Shown: positions 26,901 to 37,291, counted from the first letter of the stretch. The stretch is DNA of 64,000 nt from Sweltsa coloradensis (GCA_024449915.1 JAMZAV010000105.1:434001-498000); one strand, 5' to 3'. Notes: a model not told the origin generated them from the letters alone. Numbers and translations are program-made.

Positions 26901-29317
26901 TTTACATCACTAGGCCTATGGCTATAAAAAAAATACAATTTTTGTATTTTTATCCAGAAATCCATATAAAACATGAAATAATCATTCCTAGCCTGGTTAA
27001 TGAATGAAGCCTAGTCCCTCCAAGGTTTATGTGAATGCGCAACAAGATTTTGACCTAGGCTCACCCCCTTGTGTCCTAGAACATAATAGAAAATTTTAAT
27101 GATATTTTAATCATATAATTTGAGCTTTCTCAATGATAAATCATGTTCATGAGAATTACAAGATCATATAGGCCCCGTCATCTGAACGTAATTAGAAATG
27201 AAGCGAAATAAATGTAGGCCCATTGAAGCCTTTATTATCCCTTCTTTGTTTATCATTCACAGAGCTGACAGGACAAGTAATATTCCCAGTACAGGCTACA
27301 TCTAATGGTTGAGACACATCAAGCGTCTGCAAAGGATATATGCATGGCGCGGCGCGTCAGAGCACATTTCAACATTTCAAATAATTGTCTGGACTACAAA
27401 AGTTAAGGAAATTATGTACTAAGGTAGGCCCTACCTGGTCTACAAAAAACCTTTTTTGGTGGCCTATTTACGGTCAGTTACTAAAAGACCTTTAAGCCAT
27501 ATTTTGAAAATGTGCTCTGATCATGCCAAACACACATTTAACTTAGGCCTAGCATACTGGTGAAATCCACAATCCCAGATGACAATCAGCAGAGCTTCAA
27601 AATGATCCAGAATAAATTATTGTGATCCTCATTAAAGCTGTGTTTCCCTGAGCTCATCCAACTCTTAATGCCTTACAATTGATAACACCCAGGTAACTAG
27701 GACTCTTTCACAACACACGTTAATCAGTAGGCCTATAGTCCTACCTACAATAACCTTGATAAATATTAAATACCTAGCTCAGGCATATTTGATGTATTTT
27801 ATTAGAAGACCTAGGCCTACATCAGCCAATCAATCAAATTAAAATGTCAATAGGTTTGGATCAGAAGGAATTACGAGATCTTCTCTAGACTGGTGACAAA
27901 GAAAACATGCCAATTGTGGGCATACGCTTAAACCAAGAAGAGGTAGGGAGTATTGATGTGTATGGGAGTCTTGCAGGCATCTAGTCAAGTCATCTAGTCA
28001 AGTTTGTTAGTCTGTTAGTGTTTGGAACTATCAGCTGTTGTCAGTTTTGTTATGAAAGTACGGGTTAACATCTTACTTGTGTATTGCATCCCTTTGTTCC
28101 TCCATGCTGTTGATATCAATGATAGTGAACAGTCGTTGTTCTCCATCCCGCCCAAAAATGCCCCCGGGAAGCTTGCGAAGAAACTTCTTCAATACTGAGG
28201 CAATAGTGTATACAGAAAAATTATCCATGTTGACTAATCGGCCTGCTTGAAGAAAGTGAATCAATTTTTTCATATTGCCTTGGTGGCCCGGTGCTCGAAA
28301 TACATCTTTCTTATAGGGAGCCTCTTTGTTTAGTTTCAGTATCAGCACCTGTGAACAACAAGCCATATGAATTAGTAGGCCTACATGCCTACAACAGTAG
28401 GGCCTATATTTTAAATTTTGTTTGTTTAATAGAGCCTAGACTACTATGTAGACTTAACCCACCTGAACCTTTGTGGGATAGGCCTATTTCATAGGTTCAA
28501 GTTTCAATTTTACTCACTCGATCCATAGTACAGATATAAGCTCTCTTGGTAGAGAAGGAATGAATAATCCTTAATAACTACTATGTACCTACATGATTAT
28601 TCACATGATATGATAGGTCTAACATGGAAAATATTAATAATAGTTTTAAGTATAAGGTGGAATTAGAAAATAGGCGAGTGACTAATGATAATGATATATT
28701 ATTAAAAAAGGTAGTAGGCCTATAACTGGAGAAGATAATTTTTCAATGAGGTTATTTACATTAGTGTTAGGTAGTGGCACAGATGAGAGTAAGAGACATA
28801 ATGATAGCCTATGTAGGCATATAACTAAACCCCCCAAAAATGTAACCTATGTCACCTACATTGTTAGTTGACTTAGCAACAGGTGATATTTATTTGCTGA
28901 CTTTAGCTGGAATAATTGTTAGAACAACAACACGTGCACAACAATAGAAGTAGAACTCCTTTGAAGTTAGTATAGGCCTACTACTGGGATGACAGTTCTA
29001 AATCAGATCTAGGCCTAGCCTATGCAATTTTGAACTGTTTTCATACAAGTCTGCCAAAGAAATTACTTTAATATCATTAATAAATCATCAATAAAATAAT
29101 CTTGAAGCATGGCCTAGGTATAGCCCTATTTGATCTCAAAATGTCTTACCAGAAGAGGACCTGGAATGTCATTCTTGCAAACTTCATCCAATGCTACACC
29201 AAATTTTACTTTTTCTAGCCGCCTAGGATATGGAACAGTATTAGGGTGACCACATGATGTTACCACATTGCTCAATGTGGCGGCTCTGCGGTGCATTCTT
29301 TCGGCCCAGCTGGTCAT
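11656..29317 (-). CDS. RhoGAP-domain protein, 8 coding exons, 542 residues
   Basis: Predicted GTPase-activating protein for Rho-family GTPases. Joined exons (5' to 3'): 29150-29317, 28077-28348, 25424-25625, 18134-18296, 17975-18052, 14587-14864, 12313-12472, 11656-11963; total 1629 bases with all phases compatible and GT-AG at each junction. The RhoGAP domain covers roughly residues 38-245: FGVAL near the start, the arginine finger in VFRAPG (R74), and the motif IASVLKKFLRKLPGGIF. This last motif and the FGVALDEVC start recall the ARHGAP20/TAGAP branch, but I do not claim orthology. After the domain come a conserved-looking aromatic segment (NYEFYARITGR, EEDWIFSFRYPP), a serine-rich region, and an Arg/Ser-rich basic tail. 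No lipid-binding or SH3 domain and no signal peptide is seen; a cytosolic role is expected. The start is the first ATG of exon 1; a further upstream exon cannot be excluded. Confidence 0.87.
12313..12472 (-). CDS. RhoGAP gene, coding exon 7
   Basis: Acceptor TGTCAG|GTACAC, donor ATATAG|GTAAGC, phase 0 in and 1 out. It starts VHERQTARMRTRSEWFL, continuing directly from the motif in exon 6, and then becomes serine-rich and polar. Confidence 0.82.
12591..12870. mobile_element. One-ended hAT-like fragment with internal 70-base duplication
   Basis: Starts TAGGGGTGTGGGG and has ACCCGAACCGAA-type words, like the subterminal words of other elements here, but no matching right end was found. Inside, a segment beginning GGCCGCCGC is repeated (12732-12801 and 12811-12870) with small changes. 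It lies in the intron between RhoGAP exons 6 and 7. Confidence 0.45.
13198..13840 (-). pseudogene. LINE-type retrotransposon relic, RNase H and C-terminal part
   Basis: Read on the minus strand with frame changes. VILFDSISAIQFI resembles the RNase H core of I-like LINEs. Downstream come LLATGHDVLQHHLNRFNI and CKVCNFKSQDRALLFRC, which match the usual post-RNase H pattern (TGHxxLxxHL, then CxxC...LLFxC). The frame ends with a stop near 13198. Several frame breaks show it is dead. It lies inside a RhoGAP intron in the same orientation as the gene. Confidence 0.65.
14054..14150. mobile_element. Small palindrome with Penelope-like tail
   Basis: CAATACTAGGTTCTTGGGTT is followed by AAACCGCGTC and then its inverted complement ending at about 14111. 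The next bases, CGGGCCGCAAAAACCTACAA, match the tail next to the large palindrome at 36975-37257. Both abut TA microsatellites. I read it as a truncated member of the same Penelope-like family. Confidence 0.5.
14587..14864 (-). CDS. RhoGAP gene, coding exon 6
   Basis: Acceptor GGTCAG|CCATGT, donor CCACAG|GTCAGT, phase 1 in and 0 out. It encodes a serine-rich linker followed by HMTLEELRAVNRYAESTKSL, which looks like a conserved amphipathic motif. Confidence 0.82.
15342..15759. mobile_element. hAT-like MITE with ATCGATAAT words, 418 bases
   Basis: Ends TAGGGATGCACAC and GTGCGTCCCTA (one mismatch) are flanked by the exact 8-base duplication TTTACAAC (15334-15341, 15760-15767). Both subterminal regions consist of repeated ATCGATAAT/ATTATCGAT words. 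It lies in the RhoGAP intron between exons 5 and 6. No coding capacity. Confidence 0.8.
16325..16490. mobile_element. Short MITE with long inverted repeats, 166 bases
   Basis: Arms of about 60 bases (GCTGAATAACGCCGAATGGA... and its complement) surround a short centre. They are flanked by CAAGCCTC on both sides (16317-16324 and 16491-16498), an 8-base duplication. The repeated words AACGCCGAAT occur twice per arm. The structure fits a hAT-type MITE. Confidence 0.75.
17975..18052 (-). CDS. RhoGAP gene, coding exon 5
   Basis: 78-base exon, phase 1 in and out; acceptor TTTCAG|GGCAGC and donor GAAG|GTAAAC. The intron before it is only 81 bases. It encodes a Trp/Glu-rich segment (AEKTWLQYECERWGLKF) of unknown role. 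Confidence 0.75.
18134..18296 (-). CDS. RhoGAP gene, coding exon 4
   Basis: Acceptor TTGTAG|GTAGCT, donor CTCAC|GTGAGT, phase 0 in and 1 out. It continues the last GAP helix without a gap (VATRIMKFLIDNFG), so no exon seems to be missing in the 7.1-kb intron before it. It then runs into DWIFSFRYPPDTL. Confidence 0.85.
18297..22689. other. RhoGAP intron 3, left part: no further gene seen
   Basis: This is the gene-proximal part of the 7.1-kb intron between exons 3 and 4. It holds poly-A and AT-rich stretches and a GA microsatellite near 21848-21861. No open frame of interest or complete mobile element was recognised. Confidence 0.5.
23127..23196 (-). repeat. tRNA-like unit (degenerate)
   Basis: On the minus strand the T-arm pairs (CGGGG, loop TTCGATA, CTCCG) and the anticodon arm pairs (CTCGA with TCGGG). 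The 7-base loop CCGGCAA would place GGC as anticodon, but U33 is missing. The acceptor stem pairs at only about five of seven positions. It is better read as a tRNA relic or SINE head than as a functional gene. Confidence 0.45.
23372..23441 (+). repeat. tRNA-like unit (degenerate), second copy
   Basis: The D-arm-like GTGTGGTTAGCG and B-box GGGTTCGATTCCC are well kept, and the anticodon loop CTTCAAA is 7 bases, but the acceptor ends do not pair. Probably a tRNA-derived relic with pol III promoter boxes inside the foldback element. Confidence 0.4.
25424..25625 (-). CDS. RhoGAP gene, coding exon 3
   Basis: Acceptor TTTCAG|GCTGGT completes the split lysine codon from exon 2; donor TTCAAG|GTATGT, phase 0 out. 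It encodes the second half of the GAP fold, including RLLVLLFGTFRVI and the MTSEALGVSVAPSFF motif typical of RhoGAP helices. Confidence 0.87.
25795..25865 (-). repeat. Weak tRNA-like relic
   Basis: The minus strand reads CTAGTGGCTTAGTTGCCCA, like a tRNA D-arm region, followed by a T-arm-like AGTCTTATCCC. Stems are largely lost. Possibly the head of an old SINE. Low certainty. Confidence 0.25.
26070..26912. mobile_element. hAT-like element, TAGGGATGTAAAT ends
   Basis: Left end TAGGGATGTAAAT and right end ATTTTACATCACTA are near-complements, with TTTCC/GGAAA words next to each. Flanks GGTCTATG (26062-26069) and GGCCTATG (26913-26920) match at seven of eight bases. The element lies upstream of RhoGAP exon 3, inside intron 2. 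No transposase frame. Confidence 0.65.
28077..28348 (-). CDS. RhoGAP gene, coding exon 2 (arginine finger)
   Basis: Acceptor TTCACAG|GTGCTG, donor CACAA|GTAAGA, phase 0 in and 2 out. It carries the catalytic arginine in VFRAPG and the LRKLPGGIFGRDGEQRLF stretch. Without splicing the frame would stop immediately at the donor, which supports the boundary. Confidence 0.88.
29150..29317 (-). CDS. RhoGAP gene, coding exon 1 (start codon)
   Basis: Begins with ATG at 29317 and encodes 56 residues ending ...DIPGPLL. The donor is CTG|GTAAGA, phase 0. It includes the beginning of the RhoGAP domain (KFGVALDEVC). An Arg-rich N-terminus (MHRRAATL) precedes it. Confidence 0.83.
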
Positions 29318-31182
29318 CCTATAACTAGACCGCCTGGGTCACAATACGACTCCGTAGGGCCCACTAGGCCTGAGCCTAGGCCTACTCGACAAAGAAATCT
29401 AAAACACAATTGTCAATAAACATTAGTAACAGGCCTTGGCTTATGTCAAAGCCCCTAGGCCTACGCCCTAGGTGTAGACTTATCCACACTAGACAGAGGG
29501 CCTAGGGCCTTGCAATTTGTACACAAAGGCCTAGGTAGTCCTAGCTCCTTGCTTAGTTCAGAAGGTAACAAAATAAATGTGCAAGTTTAGCAGCTTGCCT
29601 ATTGTACCAAGGTACAATAGGCCAAGACCAAGACCGTAGCCAGGGGCTACAAATCTCGGCCAAAGAAAGGGTCCAGCTAGCCCTAGCCTATACTCCTAAG
29701 CTAGGAAGCCTGGATGACCTATTTCTTTGATACTACAGCTTATTATAAAATAGGAGCATTGGTCCTCGACTAGGCCCTTCTTTACAACATAAATATTTAT
29801 TATATAGATAGCTAAATTCAAAACAACAAATAATGTATAATTGATATCTTGACACCTAAACAGAATCGTTGACATAAAAAATTACAATAACCTAAAAGTC
29901 TAGCCTAGGCCCTACTGCCAACATAAAAAACTTTATTGCAAATGCCTCACATATGTTTATATTACTTCCTAAATACACGTACCGTTTAAATCCATACTAG
30001 TCATCACCGGATCCACTAAATTATCTTACATCACTATTTAATACCTATGAGCCTACTGTTGGTATAAAAATAAAAACTGGAAATCATTTGAAAACCTAGG
30101 TAAATAACCACACCTTCTCTTTCATATTTCAAAAAATCAATATGGCTCCCGAATGACCTGTAGCCTGCTGGAGAGATTTGGAACAAATATTTTGTTCATT
30201 GGACATGATCTACCTTTTTCACGAGCAACGTAAACGAACAAGCAAGCAAAACAAGCCAGAAGATACCGTTCGATTGCACATGCATAACCGTTCAATATCA
30301 TACAGGGAACAGATTAGAGCTGAAATGTTGCTCGAAAGTGAGAAGCAGAGTAACAAGTGCAATACGAAATTCCTATATGGCGGTAATTTGAATATTCACA
30401 CTAGTTTTCAGTCACATGCACATGATTGCAATGACAGACACAACAAACAATGAACTACAGTTTAAAAAAGTAAAGTAAAGTTTGTTGTCCTTTGTAAATC
30501 AGTTTTTTAACTAATACGATAAGACATTAAGTAAATAAATAAATTAAATAGTAATATAGGTGCCCGTTAGGGCACCGCAGCCAAGCCGCGGTGCGCTACA
30601 CACTCAGGCACCTTATACAGCAAGCAGAGTTGGGGTGATTTCGAGGTGTCACCCAGCCGTCATGAAACGTGATGTGAACTTGAAAACTATCAAAATCGAG
30701 GGGATTTAGGTATCCGACAACACATGCCAAATTTGGTTTGGGTACGAGCATTCCTTCTTGGTGAAAAAATGACTTGAAACATGCTCAAAATCACTTTAAG
30801 GATGTTAGTTACTACTGGCTCCTACTACTACTACTACCACATCTAATTCGTCAGTTTCAATTGCCCAGCGATTCTGACCAAACGGGTGGGCCTACAAAGT
30901 TCATATTTAATTTCCCTTTGAAAGAAAAAGTTAAAAAAAAAAATGCTGGAAAGCTTCCAAATAAAGGTTTTAAAATAAGCCTTATACAGGCATATACAAT
31001 CAACAAGTAACTATAGTTACGTGACATAATCGCCTACATTGTTTACAAAAGCAAGTCTTTAGACCACTATATTTTTTCATTCTATTATTAATTGGTAATA
31101 CCATAGCAATTAAATCGACTTTGATAAAATTATTATATTTTAACAAATAATTTTGCAATGGAACTTGAAAAAGTAATGAGAT
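29318..31182. other. Intergenic region upstream of the RhoGAP gene
   Basis: Presumed 5' flank of the RhoGAP gene. The first 400 bases are rich in TAGGCCTA and CCTAGG words. I recognise no TATA box at a convincing distance and cannot place the transcription start. Two overlapping GC-rich hairpins lie near 30559-30594. Confidence 0.4.
30559..30594. other. Two overlapping GC-rich hairpins
   Basis: GGTGCCC-GTTA-GGGCACC forms a perfect 7-base-pair hairpin (30559-30576). Its CACC also begins CACCGC...GCGGTG (30573-30593), a second 6-base-pair stem. The two cannot form together. They stand out in AT-rich surroundings; their role is unknown. Confidence 0.4.
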
Positions 31183-31590
31183 CCCACACATAACAAAAAC
31201 TTGTAAAAATACAGCCAAACCTTACACACTCAAAAGAAATGAGATCTAAGAGCCAAGCTCATCTACCCTTCCACATTTGCGCATTCTTAATTTCATAAAC
31301 GTACAGTGTCCCGTAACAACATCCTTGAAAAGCTTGGCCAAATAGAATTTGCATGACCATTGCGTTTAAAATTAATTAAACAAAAGTTTCAGAATCTTTT
31401 TTAATTAATAGTTGTCGCAAATTCTATTTTGCCAAGCTTTTCAAGGATGTTGTTACGGGACACTGTACGTTTATGAATTAAGAATGCGCAAATGTGGAAG
31501 GGTAGATGAGCTTGGCCCTTTTTTTAGATCTCATTTCTTTTGAGTGTGTAAGGTTTGGCTGTATTTTTACAAGTTTTTGTTATGTGTGGG
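31183..31590. mobile_element. Near-perfect palindromic MITE, 408 bases
   Basis: Arms 31183-31352 and 31417-31590 are almost perfect inverted copies beginning CCCACACATAACAAAAAC. They are separated by about 64 AT-rich bases. High arm identity suggests a recent insertion or hairpin-based repair. No coding potential and no clear target duplication. Confidence 0.75.
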
Positions 31591-32679
31591 GTATTACTTA
31601 CATAAAACTAATAACGGTTATTTTGGTAACAAATTCAAAATAATTTAATCAAGTTTCCTTAAAGTAGGCCCTAGTTGAAAAAACTGACTTTAATTCATTG
31701 TGATATGACTGACATTGAGTTTGTTATGAAGGCACTGAACTAAATTAATCAATGATTGAGCAAAACCAAGAGTTATATGTCTGATACAGTACCATGATGT
31801 GAGAGATTAGTTGAATAGTTGGACTAGACTCCCCCTCTCACATTAACTAGTACCTACCTACTGTGTCGTGTCAACTCAGTGGCTTGGCTGTAAGGAGTGG
31901 GTCAAAGGCTAAACCCCATGCATAAACTTTATAATACCAGAATCATGCGTATACTTGGTTCACTTGTTATTTAACTTATTTATTAGGTATAAGTAGTTGG
32001 CAAGATAGGTTAAAGACAAATGACAGGTCTTACCTGCACTATAGCGTTTGGATTGTGAATACCTGCTGGTTTACAGTGTTGTTAAACCCAATTTAAAAGT
32101 CACATGCTATCACCTATAGCTATACATCTACTCGACCTTAGAAATGTAGCTTAGTAACTTGTCAAAGCTACTTTCATTTGCAAGAAGCTCACTAAAGAAG
32201 TATCTTTTTTTATGGATAATATGGTCACTGGGCAGTTTCCACAGCTGTATCAGTAGTTTTGAGTTTGAAGTGAGGAAGCAATGTCAAGGGTAGGGTGGTA
32301 CCAGGTATGTAGACTATGTAGCTTTCATATATTTTCACGTTTCTATTAATTTATGAAACAAGAATTGGAAGAGATTGAGTACCCAGGAATTGACAAGCAG
32401 TTGGAGGGGGGTCGTCCTAGCAAAACTAGTATGGAGTCTGGGGTAAAAACAAAAGTTACAGCTGCGCCAAGGGCTCTTTATCACCAAAGGCAAAAATGTT
32501 TGCAAACTTGTAAATTTTAATAGCTTCAAAACATGTTATAAAATCTTAAATTACATACTGCAGAGTGAATGCATACTTTTTTCTAGCAAAACGTATTTTT
32601 ATTTTATAATTTTTCAGTCGTTTTGTAAATTATTTTTTAACTACATAGTGTTAAGTAGGTACTTTTGGCAAAATGCAAC

Positions 32680-32745
32680 CTTCCTAAACTTTGCCACCCT
32701 AGGCAACTGCCTTGGTTGCCTAGGCCAAAATATGGCACTGGTCAC
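32680..32745. repeat. Possible decayed hAT terminus
   Basis: GCCACCCTAGGCAACTGCCT is followed by TTGCCTAGGCC and then GGCACTGG. This arrangement of GCCTAGGC words resembles the end of a common hAT family. Only one end is visible. Tentative. Confidence 0.25.
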
Positions 32746-33590
32746 AGAACAACCAACCATCATCAACACATACACTACACCAAGGAACCCATGTTAAACA
32801 TTGAAGGACACATAAATGAACGAGTTATCTTTTACGGCAGTGGCTCATACAAAGTTTATTTGTAATTGGTAACAGATACAGTTTGTTGAAACAGACAAGG
32901 TCAAAAAATACACTTAATAACATTCATACTTAAAAACATGTTCAAATTCTGTCATTTTGTTGCTGCTATTATTAACACAGAGTAGCAGGACTACAGGCTA
33001 TCTAGCTAGCTAGTATGACAATGTTAAAATATTATATACCTCAGTTAAGAACTACATTATTTATAACCTACGTAACGAGACGCGAGTCTGAGATCGACAG
33101 AAGTAAGTCAACATCAAAAGATTCTAGACACTCACCCCAATAAACTGCCTTACAAGACCTGTTATATGGGTGAATGGAAGATACACAAATACCCAGGTTT
33201 GACTATTTTAGCAATTAATATCATTGGCTTTTACATAGGATTGCTTGTTTCATTTGCATAGCTTCATTTTGCAGAAAATAAGTTTCTACTAGTGCAAAAA
33301 ATCAAGAAAATAAAATATGTTTGTAACAAAAAATTTAAAAAAGATAAAAGACCCTAAAGACTGTTTGGACTATCATGCCAGACGTTATGATCAGGACGCT
33401 TATACACAAACCAATATACCGAGAATAATTAGTATAATATACCGGAATTAACTAAATACATAGTAAATACCTAGTTAAAAATGCTCCCTCTAATGAAAAT
33501 ATACCAATACAGTACATAGGGATTGAGCTGTTGTATGAAAACATCTGAAACAAACATTGTAAAACCCAGTGATAGTTGCTAAGTACATAG

Positions 33591-33962
33591 TAAGGATGCA
33601 CAATGATAAAACAATCGATAATCGAAAATGTGACTGCATTGTTGATCGATAATGTGTGGTAAAACAAAGCTACTTTTATGGTCCAATGGGCGTTATAAAG
33701 ATAGAATGACTCTCAAGGTCAACACCAAATCTTTTTGGTCAGAAAGAGTGTGAAATGTTTCGAGCCCCCGTGATCGTCAAATGTCACATTATTATCATTC
33801 ACACAAGAAACGAATAGAAAAACGGTGGTATGGCGGTACCCGTAAGCGCAGAAAATATATTTTGGGTTTTGGACAATTTTTTCAGAAAATATAATGTTTG
33901 ATAATATTTTTATGACTGACATGTTACTGTATATCGGTTATCAATTGTCATGTGCATCCCTA
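33591..33962. mobile_element. hAT-like MITE with ATCGATAAT words, no clear duplication
   Basis: Ends TAAGGATGCACAATGA and TCATGTGCATCCCTA are near-complements, and ATCGATAATCG words lie next to the left end, as in the 15342 element. The 8-base flanks (GTACATAG, TTAGGTTG) do not match, so one end may have been replaced or the element is old. Confidence 0.55.
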
Positions 33963-35913
33963 TTAGGTTGTATTGATAAGCAGAGACTACATTCATCCAC
34001 AGAAAGGTGCAGAAAGTGAACCACACGTGTACTTCACATGGTTTGCATGGACGTCTCGAGGTGGATGAGTATTTTAAATAATTCCATGAAAAAAATCAAT
34101 TACCTGTATTGTTGAAATTTATCTATCACATTTTCTAAATCTTTGGTTTACTAGAGCTAGGAAACACATAACCCCTTATAAACAGTGGGTGATTGAAGAG
34201 CATTGTTTTATTATTAGCTAGATTACAACAATGTTCGGTTTCCTCGGCCGAATGCCAGTCGAGAGGGAACCGTCGAAACCGAGGGTGGACGGTTGGCAGA
34301 TCGGATCAACGTCCGGTTTCAAACCGATACCGTAATTCAATATGGCACATTAATAACAATACATACCCAAGTATAGGAACAAACACACAGTGAAATCTAA
34401 TCATACCAGTCAGACTTCCAACATTCAGGGTCTCACCTACCTACCTTCTATGCAACTCACGTGCTGCAAATTCTTTCTCAGTCAGCATTATAATATCAAC
34501 GGATAATGTATTGCCGTGATGTATTGAAACTGTACGTAGGCCTACTTTAGAAATAACCCTAAACTATACATTTCTAACAGGTTTGGCTAATTTCCGCTTA
34601 GACACTAGGTCAAGTCTAGACGAATGAGGACGAATTAGTGCTAGTCAACGTAGAGTGGAAAGGTGCAATAGTGAATGCAGCCATATCTAAGAGGAAAAGA
34701 CTATCTTAAATGGTGGGGGAAATAAAATGCTCGGACTTAAGCACGATTAGTGACAAGTGAATCACTGATGAACAAAGCAATCAAAACACTTTGTGCTAAC
34801 TTAATAAGTCACCAAATAATCGAGTCTATGTTACAGCTAGTTGCACAATTGTCTTGTAATGGGTTAGACTGGGAGACACCACAAACACTCCTTATCATAG
34901 GAATACTCGTTTTGGAGAAGAGTTGACAAGTTTGGAAAGAATAGTACACAAAAATAGCAAACACACATTTTTGCCTTAATCCATGGCACATTTTGTTCTT
35001 CTGGGTCTCTTTTCTGGAACTTGGAACAAACAAAATGTATCTTGGATTAAGGTAACAAACATCTTAACATTGGCAGCTAGTGAAAATGTGTGTTCTACTA
35101 AGCCCTGTTATTATGTTTAATATTTATGTTCTGTTTTTTTCCCCAATCTGTGGACTCTTCTTAAACCCCAGTAACTAAGCCATTAGGCCTTTTTCAGTAC
35201 TCAACTACCACAGGAATACCAAACAGATACACAAGTAAAGTAATTGGAAGAAAGATAACATGTTGACTAACACTGACAGCTACATGTGGAATTTTTCCAA
35301 TTCGAACAAAAGAAAAATTAAGAAAAAGCTAAAACTAAATGATAGCTACAAAGTCGGGCTAAAGTAAGGTGAACTCTCCTACTGAGAACAGCTTTAAAAC
35401 AAATGCATATAACAATATGTAGCCTACTTATTAGGTATCTCAGTTACTAGAACGAAATACAATTTATTATATCGTAATTACATTTAAAAAATAAAATCTT
35501 GTAAAGACATCAACAAACAGTAGTATCAAAGGAACCCTAGCATTATCAGGACTTTCATTGATAAAATATCGAGACTACCACAGATGTAGCATGGGCACTA
35601 AGTTTGGTACATTGGGCATGGCAGCCTCCAAAGAAATAGAAATACTAGTCCATTTCGAGTTGTTAATCAGTAGGCTATGTTGAAACAGTATGAGCAATCG
35701 AGAAATATTTAAGAAGCCCTCCCTGAGTTACGGGATACACAATTAGTTTTTTGAGACATTGGATGTACCATGTAGTTACATATTATAACTAAGACTTTGC
35801 ATAGAATATAAATAAATTGAAGGTTAACACTTTTCTATAGGCCGAATATTAGATAAATATTTACATTTCACAAGCATGTCGCGCATTGATCATCCGTGGG
35901 TTGGTTTGGACAG

Positions 35914-36069
35914 AAAGTGGGCAGACCAAGAGGCAACTGGGCGGATCAGATTAAAGATCGTGTTAAGAGAAGAGGAATAACATGGAACGAAGTGGAAGCA
36001 GAAAGACTGTGGGAAAATCGTGAGAAATGGAGGAACCTACTAAACAGACCCTTGGTAGCAGAGTTTTAG
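35914..36069 (+). pseudogene. LINE reverse-transcriptase C-terminal fragment
   Basis: An open frame of 51 residues without its own start reads KVGRPRGNWADQIKDRVKRR, then GITWNEVEAERLWENREKWR, and stops. The pattern GRPR..W.D.I...RG.TW.EA..L...R..WR is the usual C-terminal tail of LINE reverse transcriptases. The 5' part is absent, as expected for a truncated insertion. Confidence 0.65.
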
Positions 36070-36299
36070 ACGTTGAAGACATGGTTGTGTCAGGCCTGGC
36101 TAGCCGGCAACTAAGATGTTAGCCTAAGAAACGGAGTAGTGCACTTGCTCCCCCAACCCGATTGAATGTTGCAAACGGGGTCAAGATATTATTTCATGGT
36201 TGAATGATGTATTAGAAAACATTCTTGGGTGTAGACCACGTACGTAAAAACTAGATAACAATTAAAATAAAGATAACATTTAGTGCAATCTCCACAAAA

Positions 36300-36800
36300 C
36301 GTCAAATGTATTCTTTATTTCCTTAATAATTATCCCTTTCATTCCCAAATTAATTTTGTCTTAATTAGGTAGTAAATAATTTAATTAAAATTCCATTTTT
36401 TTCCTAAGAATTTTGGTATTTTTTAAATTTTTTATCTTGATTTTAAGCAATTTTTTGGAAATTTTGGATTTTGAATAAAATCTTTAGTTTTGGTTAAAAT
36501 TTAAATTTGAAGTACATTTCTAAAACTAGATTTTTTTCTGATTTTTTTTTGCATATTTTAGATTTTGTGTATCTGAAGATTTATTATTTTTCCGTGACAA
36601 ACCAACATTTTTCTGTTTTTAGCCTTTTTAGCACCTGTGTATTTTTAATCTTCTCTCAAAAAGGCACTATTTGTCACATTGAATTGGGGGAAAAAATCTA
36701 TATATTTTTTATTTACAAAAAAAAAATGGTTTTAAACTCAAAAACTAAAATTTACCCACATTTTTTTTCAAACTTTCCGTTGCCTGAGACGAAAGGGATA
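36300..36800. repeat. T-rich low-complexity stretch
   Basis: About 500 bases dominated by TTTT/AATTTT words. It contains a spurious long open frame rich in F, I and K. It could hold the DENND5 3' untranslated end: minus-strand AATAAA occurs near 36586, 36707 and 36313, but all are more than 1 kb from the stop. Confidence 0.4.
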
Positions 36801-36974
36801 TCTAATTTTTTTTTACGTACATGGTCTACACCAAAGAATGTTTTCTAACACACCAAAGATTGCTCTTCTTGTATGGGAATATCAAGAAACAAAATATTAA
36901 ATTCTTTGAGGCCTTTTTGAGATATTGTGATAGTCTAGAGCTAGAAAATATATATATATATATATTATATATAT

Positions 36975-37257
36975 GATAAAAACAAGGATCTTGGGTAAAA
37001 CCGCGTCGAAAATAAGATGAACCAGGGCAGAACCTGGGCGTCCACCGACGTTTCGTCTGTACTACGTCAGACATTTTCAAGGTTGACTGTGACTCTACGG
37101 AGGTTGGAGTCACAGTGGTTGGCAAGCACGCAGCGCCCGCCTTATATAGCCTCGAAAATGTCTGACGTAGTACAGACGAAACGTCGGTGGACGCCCAGGT
37201 TCTGCCCTGGTTCATCTTATTTTCGACGCGGTTTTACCCAAGATCCTTGTTTTTATC
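36975..37257. mobile_element. Penelope-like palindrome with GAAACGTCGG box
   Basis: Arms 36975-37078 and 37154-37257 are essentially perfect inverted copies (104 bases each) around a 75-base centre. Each arm carries GACGAAACGTCGGTGG preceded by CTGACGTAGTACA, similar in layout to the hammerhead-like region (CTGA...GAAAC) known in Penelope-like retroelements. The palindrome lies between TA microsatellites. Mirror-image open frames on the two strands are a by-product of the palindrome. Confidence 0.6.
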
Positions 37258-37291
37258 CTATGACGGGCCGCGAAAACCTACAACAATCCAT

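Noticed and set aside
30178..30453. 91-codon plus-strand open frame in the spacer
   Set aside because: No recognisable domain, composition like random AT-rich DNA, and no splice or promoter context. I leave it out as a gene.
36507..36848. 113-codon F/I/K-rich open frame
   Set aside because: Produced by the T-rich low-complexity stretch; no family resemblance.
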